DNA of 64,000 nucleotides from Pseudoxanthomonas sp. CF125 (GTDB taxonomy: Bacteria > Pseudomonadota > Gammaproteobacteria > Xanthomonadales > Xanthomonadaceae). Location of the stretch: the NCBI RefSeq assembly GCF_900104085.1, contig NZ_FNLD01000003.1:493001-557000 (forward strand), read 5' to 3'. Both the position numbers and the translations under genes were made by a program. Below are positions 50,422-59,368 of the stretch, piece after piece. Every line of letters begins with the position of its first letter. Position 1 is the stretch's first letter. The notes beneath the pieces are model-generated. The model saw nothing but the letters and a program-made list of their open reading frames with translations. It was not told where the DNA came from and did no database searches.

Positions 50422-52136
50422 CGTTGCACCGGCGCGGGGTAGGGCACGACCGTGACCACGGCGGCGCGCGTGGAGGCGTTCTGCGGCAGCGCGAATGCGG
50501 CATCCTGGTTGACCGTCATGGTCGAAGGCCGATGCAGTTGCGCGGCCAGGCGGCTGGCCAGCCATTCGGCGCGCTGCTGGCGCAGGCCGCGGTTCTGGTC
50601 GAGCGTACCGGGTTCGTCGGTCAGGCCTGCGGCCTGTATATGGAAGGCGATGGAGGAAGTCGCGCCGATGCGCTCCAGTGCCTGCAATTTCTGGCCCATT
50701 TCGGCCAATGCCCTCTCCCAGCCGGCATCCGGCGTCACCGTACCGCTCAGGAACGAAAGCTCGAGCGACTGGATGGAAGCGATGGCGGCATCTATTTGCG
50801 TTTTTTGCGGATAGGACAAGCCGTCGTAGTCGATGCCGATTACCCCAGGCGTGGACAATGGCGTGGCCCGTGCGCGATACCAGTCGGGAAACGGCACCGA
50901 ACCGGTCAGGCGGATCACGCCTTTGGTGTCGGGCGCCTTCACTGCGGCTTCGGGCAGGCGCAGGGTCTGGGCCACACGGCGCTGCACCAGTTGCGGTTCC
51001 AGCGACACGAATGGCCGCGTGCGCATTTCGACTTCCACGCGCGGGTAGTGTTGCGCCAGCCACGTCCGCGGATCGCTGGCCAGGGGGTCCATGAGGCCTT
51101 CTATGCGCAGGCGGCCGCGCTCGCCATCGTCCAGTTTGGACACCACCAGTCCGGGCGTAGCGGAAAGATGCCGTTCGATCGCACCGACTTGCGAAGACCA
51201 GCGCCAGCCGAGCGCGGCATAGACCAGCAGCGCCAAGGCCGCCAGCGTCAGCGCCGCCCACATGTATTTGCGCCGCTGCGGACGGGTACCGCCCTGTTGG
51301 GTGGCCCAGCGCGAATTGAGGTCGTCCAGTTGCGGTTGTTCCAGCAGTCCGGCGCCAGCGATGCCTACCGATTCGGCTTCGCCCAACTGCGCGCCGTAGC
51401 GCGCGTGCAGCTCTTCGTTGAGCTCGTCCAGCCGCATGCCGAAATCGCTGGACGGCACGCCGCGCACGAACGCCACCAGGCGCGCTCCCGGGCCTTCGCT
51501 GACCGCAAGCCGGTAGCCGCCTACGGTCGCCGAGCCGATGCCGCCGCCTTCTTCGTCCACCGTCACCGAATCGCGCACGAATTGATGGATGGCGGTGAAC
51601 ATGCCGGCCACCGCGTCGGCATCCAGCGCCGGCAGGCCGCTGGCGGTGAGGTGGCCCAGCAGCAATCCGGATTCCGGCGCGATCAGGAACAGGTGCTCGA
51701 CCTGGTAGCGCGCGGTATGGCGCAGCATCACTTGTGCGTAGGGCGTGCCGCTGCGCCAGGCTTCCCAACGCCACAGCAACGCGCGCGGACTGAAGGTGTC
51801 GCTGAGCGCGCGATCCAGATCGTCGGCCATCTGCCGCAACGCATCGCTCAGCGAACGGCGGATGGCCGGGCCGATGATCGGATATACCGCCTGCACCACC
51901 GCCTGCGGGCGGCGGCGCACCGCGATTTCCAGCGAGTCGGCGCTGGCTTCGGACAGCACGTTGGCCAGCCGCGAGCGCTTGCCGGCGCGGAGGCTGGCTT
52001 CGATGTCTTCGGCCAGCAGGTCCGGCACGCGTTCGAAACGCGCGGTCGCCTTGCCTACGCTGTCCTGCAGCGCGTCCATGCGGTCGCGCTCCTGTTCCAG
52101 CAGCAGTTGGCGAAGACGGTCGTATTCGCCGTTCAT
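50418..52136 (-). CDS. Inner-membrane protein with cytoplasmic sensor-like half and periplasmic OmpA-like end
   Basis: 572 residues. Residues 1-125 are helical and charged; 140-230 (YQVEHLFLIAPESGLLLGHLTASGLPALDADAVAGMFTAIHQFVRDSV...GARLVAFVRG) have the strand-helix rhythm of a Roadblock/LC7-like domain. One membrane helix follows (291-310). The periplasmic part contains a BON-like region (about 315-400) and an OmpA-like segment (IQAAGLTDEPGTLDQNRGLRQQRAEWLASRL) of the peptidoglycan-binding type. The layout could link the cell wall to the GTPase. Domain names beyond the TM and OmpA-like parts are inferred. Confidence 0.75.
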   Translation of the reverse strand: MNGEYDRLRQLLLEQERDRMDALQDSVGKATARFERVPDLLAEDIEASLRAGKRSRLANVLSEASADSLEIAVRRRPQAVVQAVYPIIGPAIRRSLSDALRQMADDLDRALSDTFSPRALLWRWEAWRSGTPYAQVMLRHTARYQVEHLFLIAPESGLLLGHLTASGLPALDADAVAGMFTAIHQFVRDSVTVDEEGGGIGSATVGGYRLAVSEGPGARLVAFVRGVPSSDFGMRLDELNEELHARYGAQLGEAESVGIAGAGLLEQPQLDDLNSRWATQQGGTRPQRRKYMWAALTLAALALLVYAALGWRWSSQVGAIERHLSATPGLVVSKLDDGERGRLRIEGLMDPLASDPRTWLAQHYPRVEVEMRTRPFVSLEPQLVQRRVAQTLRLPEAAVKAPDTKGVIRLTGSVPFPDWYRARATPLSTPGVIGIDYDGLSYPQKTQIDAAIASIQSLELSFLSGTVTPDAGWERALAEMGQKLQALERIGATSSIAFHIQAAGLTDEPGTLDQNRGLRQQRAEWLASRLAAQLHRPSTMTVNQDAAFALPQNASTRAAVVTVVPYPAPVQR

Positions 52137-52149
52137 GCGCGGCCGGCCC

Positions 52150-52728
52150 TCAGCCGTTCTTCGAAGCGTCCTGGGCGCCGCGCAGGCGCAACGAGACCTC
52201 CGCCATCAGGTCGGCCAGGTCTTCGCGCGCCAGCTTCTGTCCGCCCAGTTCGCTGCGCGCCGACGATAGCGCATCGCGCACCGCCTGCAGCGCCGCCTGG
52301 GTGCGTTCGTCGAGTTGCGCCAACGCATCGCGGGCGCGGGCTTCGGTAGCGCTGGCGTTGTCTTCGTGCTGCTGCAGCACGGCGTTGATTTCGCTGCGCT
52401 GGGTACGCTGGGACTGGCCGAAGCGCACATCGATATCGTCCAGCGCGCTGGTGCGCGCGGCGCTTTCCTGGCGCAGTTGCGCGCCGAGTTTTTCGATCTG
52501 CGGATCCAGCCGCGCTTCCAATCCGGCGATGCGCCGCTCGTAGTCGGCGGCCACGCGGGCCAGCTCGCTTTCCATGAGGTCGCTGAGTTCCTTGATGCGA
52601 CGATCGAAATCGCGGACCACGCCGCCGAACATCAGTTCGCGAATCTGGTCCATCTTGTTGTCGCTGGCGTCCGCATTGGCCGCATCGGGCGCCTTGTCGG
52701 CGATTTCAAAACGTTTGTTGGCACCCAT
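52150..52728 (-). CDS. Coiled-coil cytoplasmic protein, first gene of the GTPase operon
   Basis: 192 residues from ATG 52728, with GGAG seven bases upstream. After a short lead (MGANKRFEIADKAPDAANADASDN) most of the protein is heptad-rich helix (VVRDFDRRIKELSDLMESELARVAADYERRIAGLEARLDPQIEKLGAQL...). The C-terminus EDLADLMAEVSLRLRGA is conserved-looking. No enzymatic motifs. It probably scaffolds or oligomerises the downstream membrane protein, 13 bases away. No named family recognised. Confidence 0.75.
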   Translation of the reverse strand: MGANKRFEIADKAPDAANADASDNKMDQIRELMFGGVVRDFDRRIKELSDLMESELARVAADYERRIAGLEARLDPQIEKLGAQLRQESAARTSALDDIDVRFGQSQRTQRSEINAVLQQHEDNASATEARARDALAQLDERTQAALQAVRDALSSARSELGGQKLAREDLADLMAEVSLRLRGAQDASKNG

Positions 52729-52915
52729 GTTCACTCCGACGTGGCTCTGCAAGATGTGTTCTGCAAGACGACTTTGCCGTCGCGTTTGCCTCTGCGCCAA
52801 CTTTTGGTCGCGCGGAACGGCATGATGCGACATTTGTCACATTATCCGTCGCCCAGCGAAGAAACTCCTATTACTTCGCTAATAGTGAGAACACTCACAC
52901 TAGTAAGATTCAGGA

Positions 52916-53665
52916 TTATTCGCTGTGCAGCTCGGCAACGAAGTCGTAGGCATCGCCGCGGTAGAACGAACGCGTGGATTCCACCACCCGGCCATCGGCC
53001 AGAAACGCGCGGCGCTCTATCAGTAGACCCGGACTGCCGGCCGGCAGGTGCAGCAGCTTCGCGGTTTCGGCGTCCAGCGCCACTGCGCGCAGGTGCTGCA
53101 AGGCGCGCACTGGGCGATGGCCATGCGGCTGCAATGCTTCGTAAAGGGAATCGACCACGCTCAGCGGGTCCGGCAGCAGTGCGTGCGGCACCAGGGTGCG
53201 CTCCACTGCCAGCGGCGCATCGCCGCCATAGCGCACGCGGTGGAAGCGGATCACGCCGCTGCCCGGGGACAGGTTCAGGGCCATGGCTTCTTCGGGAGTG
53301 ACTTCGCCCACGCTGCGCTCGAAGAACTCCGAGCGCGGGTTGAGGCCGCGCTCGCGCAGGTCGTCGGTGAAGCTGGTCAGGCGCGAGAACGAGCGCTGGA
53401 TGCGCTCGGCCACGAAGCTGCCGGCCCCATGGCGCTGGGTCAGCAGGCCGGACTCGACCAACCCGGACAGCGCGCGCCGCACGGTGACCCGCGACAACGA
53501 CAATTGCTGGCACAGGTCGCGCTCGCTGGGCAGGGCCTGCCCGGGTTGCAGCACGCCGCTGTCGATCAGGTTCTGCACCGCCCGGCGCAGCCGCACGTAA
53601 GCCAGGGTGCGGGTGGTATCGGCGGCGCCAAGGCGCTGGTATTCGCGGGACAGGGCGGAGGACAT
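52916..53665 (-). CDS. GntR/HutC-family regulator with UTRA domain
   Basis: 249 residues. N-terminal winged helix (YVRLRRAVQNLIDSGVLQPGQALPSERDLCQQLSLSRVTVRRALSGLVESGLLTQRHGAGSFV) and a C-terminal UTRA effector domain (FFERSVGEVTPEEAMALNLSPGSGVIRFHRVRYGGDAPLAVERTLVP). It is divergent from zwf; two inverted 20-bp motifs sit one before each start, so it likely represses itself and zwf in response to a sugar phosphate, as HexR-like or UTRA regulators do. Start 53665 (MSSALSREYQ) is chosen since the longer frame runs through the operator. Confidence 0.92.
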   Translation of the reverse strand: MSSALSREYQRLGAADTTRTLAYVRLRRAVQNLIDSGVLQPGQALPSERDLCQQLSLSRVTVRRALSGLVESGLLTQRHGAGSFVAERIQRSFSRLTSFTDDLRERGLNPRSEFFERSVGEVTPEEAMALNLSPGSGVIRFHRVRYGGDAPLAVERTLVPHALLPDPLSVVDSLYEALQPHGHRPVRALQHLRAVALDAETAKLLHLPAGSPGLLIERRAFLADGRVVESTRSFYRGDAYDFVAELHSE

Positions 53666-53670
53666 GAACA

Positions 53671-53692
53671 GAAAGTACCAATGAAATACCAA
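53671..53692 (-). promoter_or_regulatory. Candidate GntR operator, copy facing the regulator gene
   Basis: Minus strand GGTATTTCATTGGTACTTTC, six bases before the gntR start codon. It matches 17 of 20 bases of the copy at 53748-53767, in inverted orientation. Confidence 0.65.
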
Positions 53693-53747
53693 TCCCGCAA
53701 GTGGAATGACCAATCGCCCTCATTCAAGGGATGTGGATGGCGATCAT

Positions 53748-53767
53748 GGTATTTCGGTGGTATTTTC
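53748..53767 (+). promoter_or_regulatory. Candidate GntR operator, copy facing zwf
   Basis: GGTATTTCGGTGGTATTTTC on the plus strand, 35 bases before the zwf GTG. Each motif has two TGGTA half-elements eleven bases apart, fitting a dimer contacting one DNA face. Confidence 0.65.
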
Positions 53768-53802
53768 CCCGTTCCTGCCACTGTTCCTCCAAGAGACCCG
53801 CT

Positions 53803-55281
53803 GTGACCGCCAAGACTGTCCCCGTCGACACCTTCGACCTCGTGATTTTCGGCGGCACCGGCGACCTGGCGCTGCGCAAGCTGCTGCCCGGTCTGTTCCG
53901 GCGCTACGCCGACGGCCAGATCCCGGAGGACAGCCGCATCGTCGGTGTAGCCCGCGACAAACAGTCCGACGACGATTACCGGGCCAAGGTCAACGAGGCG
54001 CTGGTCCCGGTGGTGGGCAGCGAGCCTTCGTTGCAGGCCAAGCTGGCGCCATTCCTGCAAAAGCTGGGCTACCACGCACTGGACGCGACCAAGGACGAAG
54101 GCTGGCAGGGTTTCGCCGACGAGCTGATGACCCACGGCGACCGCATCCGCGTGTTCTACCTGTCCACCAGCCCCAGCCTGTTCGTGGACATCTGCACCCG
54201 CCTCAACGCCCACGGCCTCAACCAGGGCAAGTCGCGAGTGGTGATCGAGAAGCCGATCGGCAAGGACTCGGCCAGCGCGGCGGTGATCAACGACGCGGTG
54301 GGCAGCGCGTTTTCCGAAAGCCAGATCTTCCGCATCGACCATTACCTGGGCAAGGAAACAGTGCAGAACCTGATGGCGCTGCGCTTCGCCAACATCCTGT
54401 TCGAGCCGCTGTGGAATTCCAACTATGTCGACCACGTGCAGATCACCGTGGCCGAAACCGTGGGCCTGGAAAAGCGCGCCGGCTACTACGACACTTCCGG
54501 CGCGCTGCGCGACATGGTCCAGAACCATCTGCTGCAGTTGCTGTGCATGGTGTCGATGGAGCCGCCGGCGGCGATGCAGGCCGACGCGGTGCGCGACGAG
54601 AAATTGAAAGTGTTGCGCTCGCTGCGCCCGATCGATGCCGAGGACGCCGCGCAGATGACCGTGCGCGGCCAGTACCGCGCCGGCGCCAGCAATGGTGGTG
54701 CGGTGCCGGGCTATCTCACCGAGCTGGGCCGCAACGATTCGCGCACCGAGACCTTCGTGGCGCTGAAGGCCGAAGTGGACAACTGGCGCTGGGCCGGCGT
54801 GCCGTTCTACCTGCGCACCGGCAAGCGCCTGGCCGAGCGCGTATCGGAAATCGTCATCGCGTTCCGGCCGGTACCGCATTCGATTTTCGACCAGGCCTCC
54901 GGGCCGGTGATGGCCAACAAGCTTGTGCTGCGCCTGCAGCCGGACGAGGGCGTGAAGCTGTGGCTGATGATCAAGGACCCGGGCCCGGGCGGTCTGCGCC
55001 TGCAGCACGTGCCGCTGGACATGAGCTTCGCCGAGGCCTTCGGCGTGCACCAGCCCGAAGCCTACGAACGCCTGCTGATGGACGTGGTGCGCGGCAACCC
55101 CACACTGTTCATGCGCCGCGACGAAGTGGAAGCGGCATGGAAGTGGATCGACCCGATCCTGGCCGCCTGGGAAACCCTGCGCGAAGCGCCCAAGCCCTAC
55201 ACCGCCGGTTCGTGGGGACCGAGCGCGGCAGTAGCGCTCATCGAACGCGATGGGCGGACCTGGCATGAAGACGCGACATAA
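53803..55281 (+). CDS. zwf: Glucose-6-phosphate dehydrogenase
   Basis: 492 residues from GTG 53803 (VTAKTVPVDTFDLVIFGGTGDLALRKLLPGLFRRY). NADP loop GGTGDLA, catalytic signature FRIDHYLGKETVQNL with the active His, EKPIGKD before it. It oxidises glucose-6-phosphate to 6-phosphogluconolactone, feeding the pentose phosphate and Entner-Doudoroff routes. A longer frame (from 53731) would read through the operator and is not preferred. pgl follows 47 bases later. Confidence 0.97.
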   Translation: MTAKTVPVDTFDLVIFGGTGDLALRKLLPGLFRRYADGQIPEDSRIVGVARDKQSDDDYRAKVNEALVPVVGSEPSLQAKLAPFLQKLGYHALDATKDEGWQGFADELMTHGDRIRVFYLSTSPSLFVDICTRLNAHGLNQGKSRVVIEKPIGKDSASAAVINDAVGSAFSESQIFRIDHYLGKETVQNLMALRFANILFEPLWNSNYVDHVQITVAETVGLEKRAGYYDTSGALRDMVQNHLLQLLCMVSMEPPAAMQADAVRDEKLKVLRSLRPIDAEDAAQMTVRGQYRAGASNGGAVPGYLTELGRNDSRTETFVALKAEVDNWRWAGVPFYLRTGKRLAERVSEIVIAFRPVPHSIFDQASGPVMANKLVLRLQPDEGVKLWLMIKDPGPGGLRLQHVPLDMSFAEAFGVHQPEAYERLLMDVVRGNPTLFMRRDEVEAAWKWIDPILAAWETLREAPKPYTAGSWGPSAAVALIERDGRTWHEDAT

Positions 55282-55328
55282 GCGATTTGTTCCCTTCTCC
55301 CCTTGGGAGAAGGAAAACAGGAGCAGCC

Positions 55329-56048
55329 ATGACCACCGACCTCTCCCCGAAAATCCAGCCGCATACCTTTCCCGACCCGACCGCCCTGGCCGAAGCCCTG
55401 GCCCTGTCCGTCGCCGACGATCTACGCGCCGCGCTTGCCGAGCGCGACACCGCCAGCCTCGCCCTGTCCGGCGGCAACACCCCCAAAGCCTTCATGCAGG
55501 CGCTCGCCCTGCAGCCGCTGGACTGGCCGCGCATAGCGGTGACCCTGGTCGACGAACGCTGGGTGCCGGAATCGAACGCGCGCTCCAACGCGGCGCTGCT
55601 GAGGACCAACCTGCTGCAAGGACCGGCTGCTGCGGCGCGCTTCGTTCCCCTGTACCGCGATGCGCCGGAACCCGAACAGGCGCTGGCCGAAATCGAATCC
55701 GACCTGGCTGCCCTGCCTTGGCCCTTCGACGCACTGGTGCTGGGCATGGGCAACGACGGGCACACCGCGTCGTTCTTTCCCGGCGGCGATCACCTGACGG
55801 CCGCCCTGGACCCCTCCACGACGGCGATGCTGCTGCCGATGCGCGCGCCCGACGCAGGCGAACCCCGCATCACCCTGACCCTGCCGCCAATCCTGGCCGC
55901 GCGCCATCTGTATCTTCACATCGAAGGCGCGGGCAAGCAGCAGGTCCTGGCCGAAGCCCTCTCCGGCGAGGGTCAAGGCGCCGCCTATCCCATCCGCAGC
56001 GTGCTGAAACATGCCCGCTCCCCCGTGCGGATTTACTGGACGGCTTGA
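55329..56048 (+). CDS. pgl: 6-phosphogluconolactonase
   Basis: 239 residues, SugarP isomerase/lactonase fold: SLALSGGNTPKAFMQAL, VTLVDERWVP, NAALLRTNLLQGP and the catalytic His in LVLGMGNDGHTASFFPGG. It hydrolyses the lactone made by Zwf. AGGAG lies six bases before the ATG. Between zwf and pgl is a small inverted repeat (CCCTTCTCCCC / GGGAGAAGG). Entner-Doudoroff edd and eda are not in the window. Confidence 0.96.
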   Translation: MTTDLSPKIQPHTFPDPTALAEALALSVADDLRAALAERDTASLALSGGNTPKAFMQALALQPLDWPRIAVTLVDERWVPESNARSNAALLRTNLLQGPAAAARFVPLYRDAPEPEQALAEIESDLAALPWPFDALVLGMGNDGHTASFFPGGDHLTAALDPSTTAMLLPMRAPDAGEPRITLTLPPILAARHLYLHIEGAGKQQVLAEALSGEGQGAAYPIRSVLKHARSPVRIYWTA

Positions 56049-56193
56049 GGCATCCGCACCGGCCCTGCTTATAATGGAGGCCTTGCCTGCGGCGCTTGCG
56101 CCCGGACCCGTCCCTTAACCTGCATGCGGCAGCCCCGGGATCCTTGATTTCAGTAGCCAAGCGCGGCCCCGGCCGCGCTGCCAAAGGTGGAAA

Positions 56194-56712
56194 GTGCGTA
56201 ACTACGACCTCGAATTCCTCAAGCATTTCTCCATGGTCATCGGCTTCCTGGTGCTGGTCACCCTGGGCCTGATCGCCGGTGCGTACCACCTGCACAGCAG
56301 CCTTCCGCCGGAAGTCTCGCCCGTGGCGGCCAAGCAGACCGAGGCACGCATCGCCCCGGCCGGCGCCGTATATGCCGGCGCCACCGGCGCTGCCGCCCAA
56401 GCGGCGGCGCAGGCCGCCGCACTGGCGGCCGCTTCCGCCCAGCAGGCCTACGGCGGCACCCTGGACGGCGGCGTGATCTACCAGAACCTGTGCGGCGCCT
56501 GCCACACCAATGGCGTGGGCAAAGCCCCGACCCTGACCGCCGCCGGTTTCGGCGCGCGCGCGGCCAAGGGCAAGGACACCTTGTACAAGCACGCCATCGA
56601 GGGCTTCACCGGTCCCGATGGCGGGGTGATGCCGCCCAAGGGTGGTAACCCGGGCCTGACCGAAGAACAAATCCACGCCACCGTCGATTGGATGCTGGCC
56701 AACGTGAAGTAA
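56194..56712 (+). CDS. Membrane-anchored c-type cytochrome (cytochrome c5-like)
   Basis: 172 residues from GTG 56194 (AAAGGTGGAA upstream). N-terminal anchor FLKHFSMVIGFLVLVTLGLIAGAYHL, an Ala-rich flexible stretch (about 60-85), then a class I cytochrome: heme site CGACH, and MPPKGG providing the axial Met. It carries electrons in the periplasm, likely to a terminal oxidase. A rho-independent terminator ends its message. Confidence 0.92.
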   Translation: MRNYDLEFLKHFSMVIGFLVLVTLGLIAGAYHLHSSLPPEVSPVAAKQTEARIAPAGAVYAGATGAAAQAAAQAAALAAASAQQAYGGTLDGGVIYQNLCGACHTNGVGKAPTLTAAGFGARAAKGKDTLYKHAIEGFTGPDGGVMPPKGGNPGLTEEQIHATVDWMLANVK

Positions 56713-56736
56713 GCTTCGGCCCTCGCCGATGCGCGC

Positions 56737-56760
56737 AACGCCGCCTTCGGGCGGCGTTTT
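56737..56760 (+). terminator. Rho-independent terminator after the cytochrome gene
   Basis: AACGCCGCC (56737-56745), TTCG loop, GGCGGCGTT (56750-56758) then TTAGTTTG. A textbook hairpin with a UUCG-type loop 25 bases past the stop. Confidence 0.9.
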
Positions 56761-56785
56761 AGTTTGAATCCTGTTCGGAGCCGCC

Positions 56786-58516
56786 ATGACCGTGTCCCGC
56801 TTCCACGCCTCCCTGCTGCTTGCGCTGGTCTGCGCTTGCGGCGCCGCCTCTACCTATGCCGCAGTCAAGCGCAGCGTCATCACCATCGGCCGGGCGCAAG
56901 GGCGTGACAACCGCAGTCCGCTGGAAGGCCAGCAGGTCATCGTGCAGGGCACGATCACCGGCAACTTCGTCGATGGCATGGGCGGTTTCTTCCTCCAGGA
57001 CGGCGGCGACGGCGATCCGTTCACTTCCGACGGCCTGTTCGTCCTCCCGCCCAAGGCGTCCAAGACCAAGCTGCGCGCCGGCGACACGGTGCGCGTCACG
57101 GGCCGCGTGTTCGAAGACGCGGGCGACGGAAAATCGTTCGGCACCTTGACCACCGTGCGGGCGGAGCGCATTGAGCCGGTGAAGCTCCCCAAGGCCGTCC
57201 CCGTCATCCCTACCGTGTTCACCGCGCCGCCTGATCGCTGGGAGGTGCTGGAAGGGATGCTGGTCATGATCGACGCGCCACTGAGCCTCAACGGCACCGA
57301 TACGCGCTACGCCGAAACCACCGCCAGTTTCGACGAACGGCTGTGGACTCCTACCGAGATCGCAGCCCCCGGCAGCGTCCGTTTCCACGAAATCGAAAGA
57401 TCGAACGCCCGGCAACGGATCGTACTGGACGACGCCAGCAGCCGCCGCGATCCGAAAACGGTGTGGTATCTGCCCGAAGGCGTTCCGCGCAGCGGCAGCA
57501 CCGCCAGCGGCGCGCGAGGCATCGTCGATCAGCGCCAGGGTAGTTACCGCCTGCAGCTGACCGCGCCGCTGGAAGCCAAACCGGCCGCGCGGCCGGCTGC
57601 GCCCAAAGTGGCTGGCAACCTGCGTGTGGCCGTGTTCAACATGGAGAACCTGTTCAACGGCGACGGCAGCGGCGGCGGATTCCCCACCCTGCGCGGCGCC
57701 AAGGCGCCGGCGCAGCTGAAGGCGCAGACCGACAAGCTGGTGCTGACGCTGAAGGCGCTCAACCCGGATATCGCCGCGCTGATGGAGTTGGAGAACGATG
57801 GCTACGGCCCGCAATCGAGTCTCGCTCAATTCGTCGATGCCTTGAACGAAGGCGGCGGCGACTGGCGTTTCATCGATGCGCAGAAGGGTCCGGGCGGCGA
57901 CGAAATCCGTGTCGGCCTGATCTACCGCAAGAGCCGGGTGTCGCCGGTCGGCAAACCGGCGGTGCTGGAGGAAGGGCCGTTCGGAGCGCGCAGCCGCGCG
58001 CCGCTGGCGCAGGCGTTCCGTCGCAGCAAGGGCAGCCAGACATTCCTGGTGGTGGCCAACCATTTCAAGTCCAAGGGATGCACCGAAGCGACTGGCCCGG
58101 ACACCGACCAGCGCGACGGGCAGGCTTGCTGGAACGCGCTGCGCCTGGATTCGGCGCAACGACTGGACGCATGGCTGAAGACCAATCCCGGCCAGCGCAC
58201 CGACAAGAAACTGGTGGTAGGCGATTTCAACGCCTATGCGATGGAAGACCCGATGCGCCTGCTGCGCGAACGCGGATGGAAGGACGCCTTCGCCGTGGCC
58301 AAAGTCCAGCAGCCTTACAGCTATCTCTACGGAGGCATGCTGGGCCGCCTGGACCATGCGCTGCTCAGCCCAGCCTTGGCCAAGCGTTTGCGCGGCGCTG
58401 CAGAATGGCATAGCAACGCGGACGAGCCCGAAGCCGAGGGTTACGCCGGTAGCGATATCGAAGGGCCGTGGCGCAGTTCCGACCACGACCCGATGGTGCT
58501 GGGTTTCGACTTGTAA
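56786..58516 (+). CDS. Exported ExeM/NucH-type endonuclease (endonuclease/exonuclease/phosphatase family)
   Basis: 576 residues. Signal peptide (RFHASLLLALVCACGAASTYA), an OB-fold-like region (VIVQGTITGNFVDGMGGFFLQDGGDGDPFTSDGLFV), then the nuclease domain: VAVFNMENLFNGDGSGGGFPTLRGA, IAALMELENDGYG, VVANHFKSKGCTEATGPDTDQRDGQACWNALRL, GDFNAYAMEDPM and SSDHDPMVLGFDL with catalytic His/Asp. Family members degrade extracellular DNA for phosphate or biofilm turnover. The ATG is 26 bases after the cytochrome terminator. Confidence 0.93.
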   Translation: MTVSRFHASLLLALVCACGAASTYAAVKRSVITIGRAQGRDNRSPLEGQQVIVQGTITGNFVDGMGGFFLQDGGDGDPFTSDGLFVLPPKASKTKLRAGDTVRVTGRVFEDAGDGKSFGTLTTVRAERIEPVKLPKAVPVIPTVFTAPPDRWEVLEGMLVMIDAPLSLNGTDTRYAETTASFDERLWTPTEIAAPGSVRFHEIERSNARQRIVLDDASSRRDPKTVWYLPEGVPRSGSTASGARGIVDQRQGSYRLQLTAPLEAKPAARPAAPKVAGNLRVAVFNMENLFNGDGSGGGFPTLRGAKAPAQLKAQTDKLVLTLKALNPDIAALMELENDGYGPQSSLAQFVDALNEGGGDWRFIDAQKGPGGDEIRVGLIYRKSRVSPVGKPAVLEEGPFGARSRAPLAQAFRRSKGSQTFLVVANHFKSKGCTEATGPDTDQRDGQACWNALRLDSAQRLDAWLKTNPGQRTDKKLVVGDFNAYAMEDPMRLLRERGWKDAFAVAKVQQPYSYLYGGMLGRLDHALLSPALAKRLRGAAEWHSNADEPEAEGYAGSDIEGPWRSSDHDPMVLGFDL

Positions 58517-58578
58517 GCACGCACGTCGGCGATGCGGTCGTTGGCTTCGCCGCATCGCACGCCAACCGACATGAACCG

Positions 58579-58670
58579 GTGGGAGCGGCGTCCCGCCGCG
58601 AGCTCTTGCTTCTTTGAATGCTAGACGATCCGAGACCGCGGAAAAGCTCGCGGCGGAACGCCGCTCCCAC
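58579..58670. repeat. Long inverted repeat GTGGGAGCGGCG...CGCCGCTCCCAC
   Basis: Arms of about 26 bases (58579-58604 and 58645-58670), nearly perfect, around 40 bases. A third sort of dispersed palindrome (GTGGGAGCGGCGTCCCGCC). It lies between the nuclease and hydrolase genes and may end the former's transcript; no T-run. Confidence 0.7.
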
Positions 58671-58705
58671 GTTCGGGGGAGACGGGCGGCGGTTATTATG
58701 TCTCC

Positions 58706-59368
58706 ATGTCAGCGCCCACCTTCCCCGATCAATCCACTTCGCTGCAACTGGCCGGGCCTGCGGGCGCACTGGAAGTCGCCGTCGACCGGCCCGAGGGCGA
58801 TATCGCCGCGCTACCGCTGACGGTCGTGCTGTGCCATCCGCTTTCCACCGAAGGCGGCAGCATCAGCAACAAGGTGGTGACCATGGCCGCGCGCAGCCTG
58901 CGCGAACTGGGCGCGAGCACCGTCCGCTTCAACTTCCGTGGCGTGGGCCAGTCGGCCGGCAGCTTCGACCACGGCAACGGCGAACTGCAGGATCTGCTGG
59001 CGGTGGTGGAATGGGTGCGCGGGCAACGCCCGGACGACGATCTGTGGCTGGCCGGCTTCAGCTTCGGCGCGTACGTTTCTTTGCGCGCCAACGACATCGT
59101 GCTGCCCGATGCGCTGATCTCCATCGCGCCGCCGGCCGGGCGCTGGGATTTCGGCAAGATAGCGACGCCGGTGTGTCCCTGGCTGGTGATCCAGGGCGAT
59201 AACGACGAGATCGTCGATCCACAGGCGGTCTACGACTGGATCGATACGCTCAAGCGCAAGCCGGACCTGGTGCGCATGCCCGACACCAGCCATTTCTTCC
59301 ATCGCAAGCTGATCGATCTGCGCGGGGCCCTGCAGCACGGCGTGAAGCACTGGTTGCCGGCGGCGTGA
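58706..59368 (+). CDS. Alpha/beta hydrolase, YfbR/CocE-like small family
   Basis: 220 residues. Signatures LTVVLCHPLSTEGGSISNKVVTMAARSLRELG, VRFNFRGVGQSAG, nucleophile elbow LAGFSFGAYVSL, acid WLVIQGDNDEIVDP and His in DTSHFFHRKL. This is the usual compact hydrolase found beside zapE in Xanthomonadaceae; substrate unknown. Its TGA overlaps the GTG of zapE. Confidence 0.88.
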   Translation: MSAPTFPDQSTSLQLAGPAGALEVAVDRPEGDIAALPLTVVLCHPLSTEGGSISNKVVTMAARSLRELGASTVRFNFRGVGQSAGSFDHGNGELQDLLAVVEWVRGQRPDDDLWLAGFSFGAYVSLRANDIVLPDALISIAPPAGRWDFGKIATPVCPWLVIQGDNDEIVDPQAVYDWIDTLKRKPDLVRMPDTSHFFHRKLIDLRGALQHGVKHWLPAA

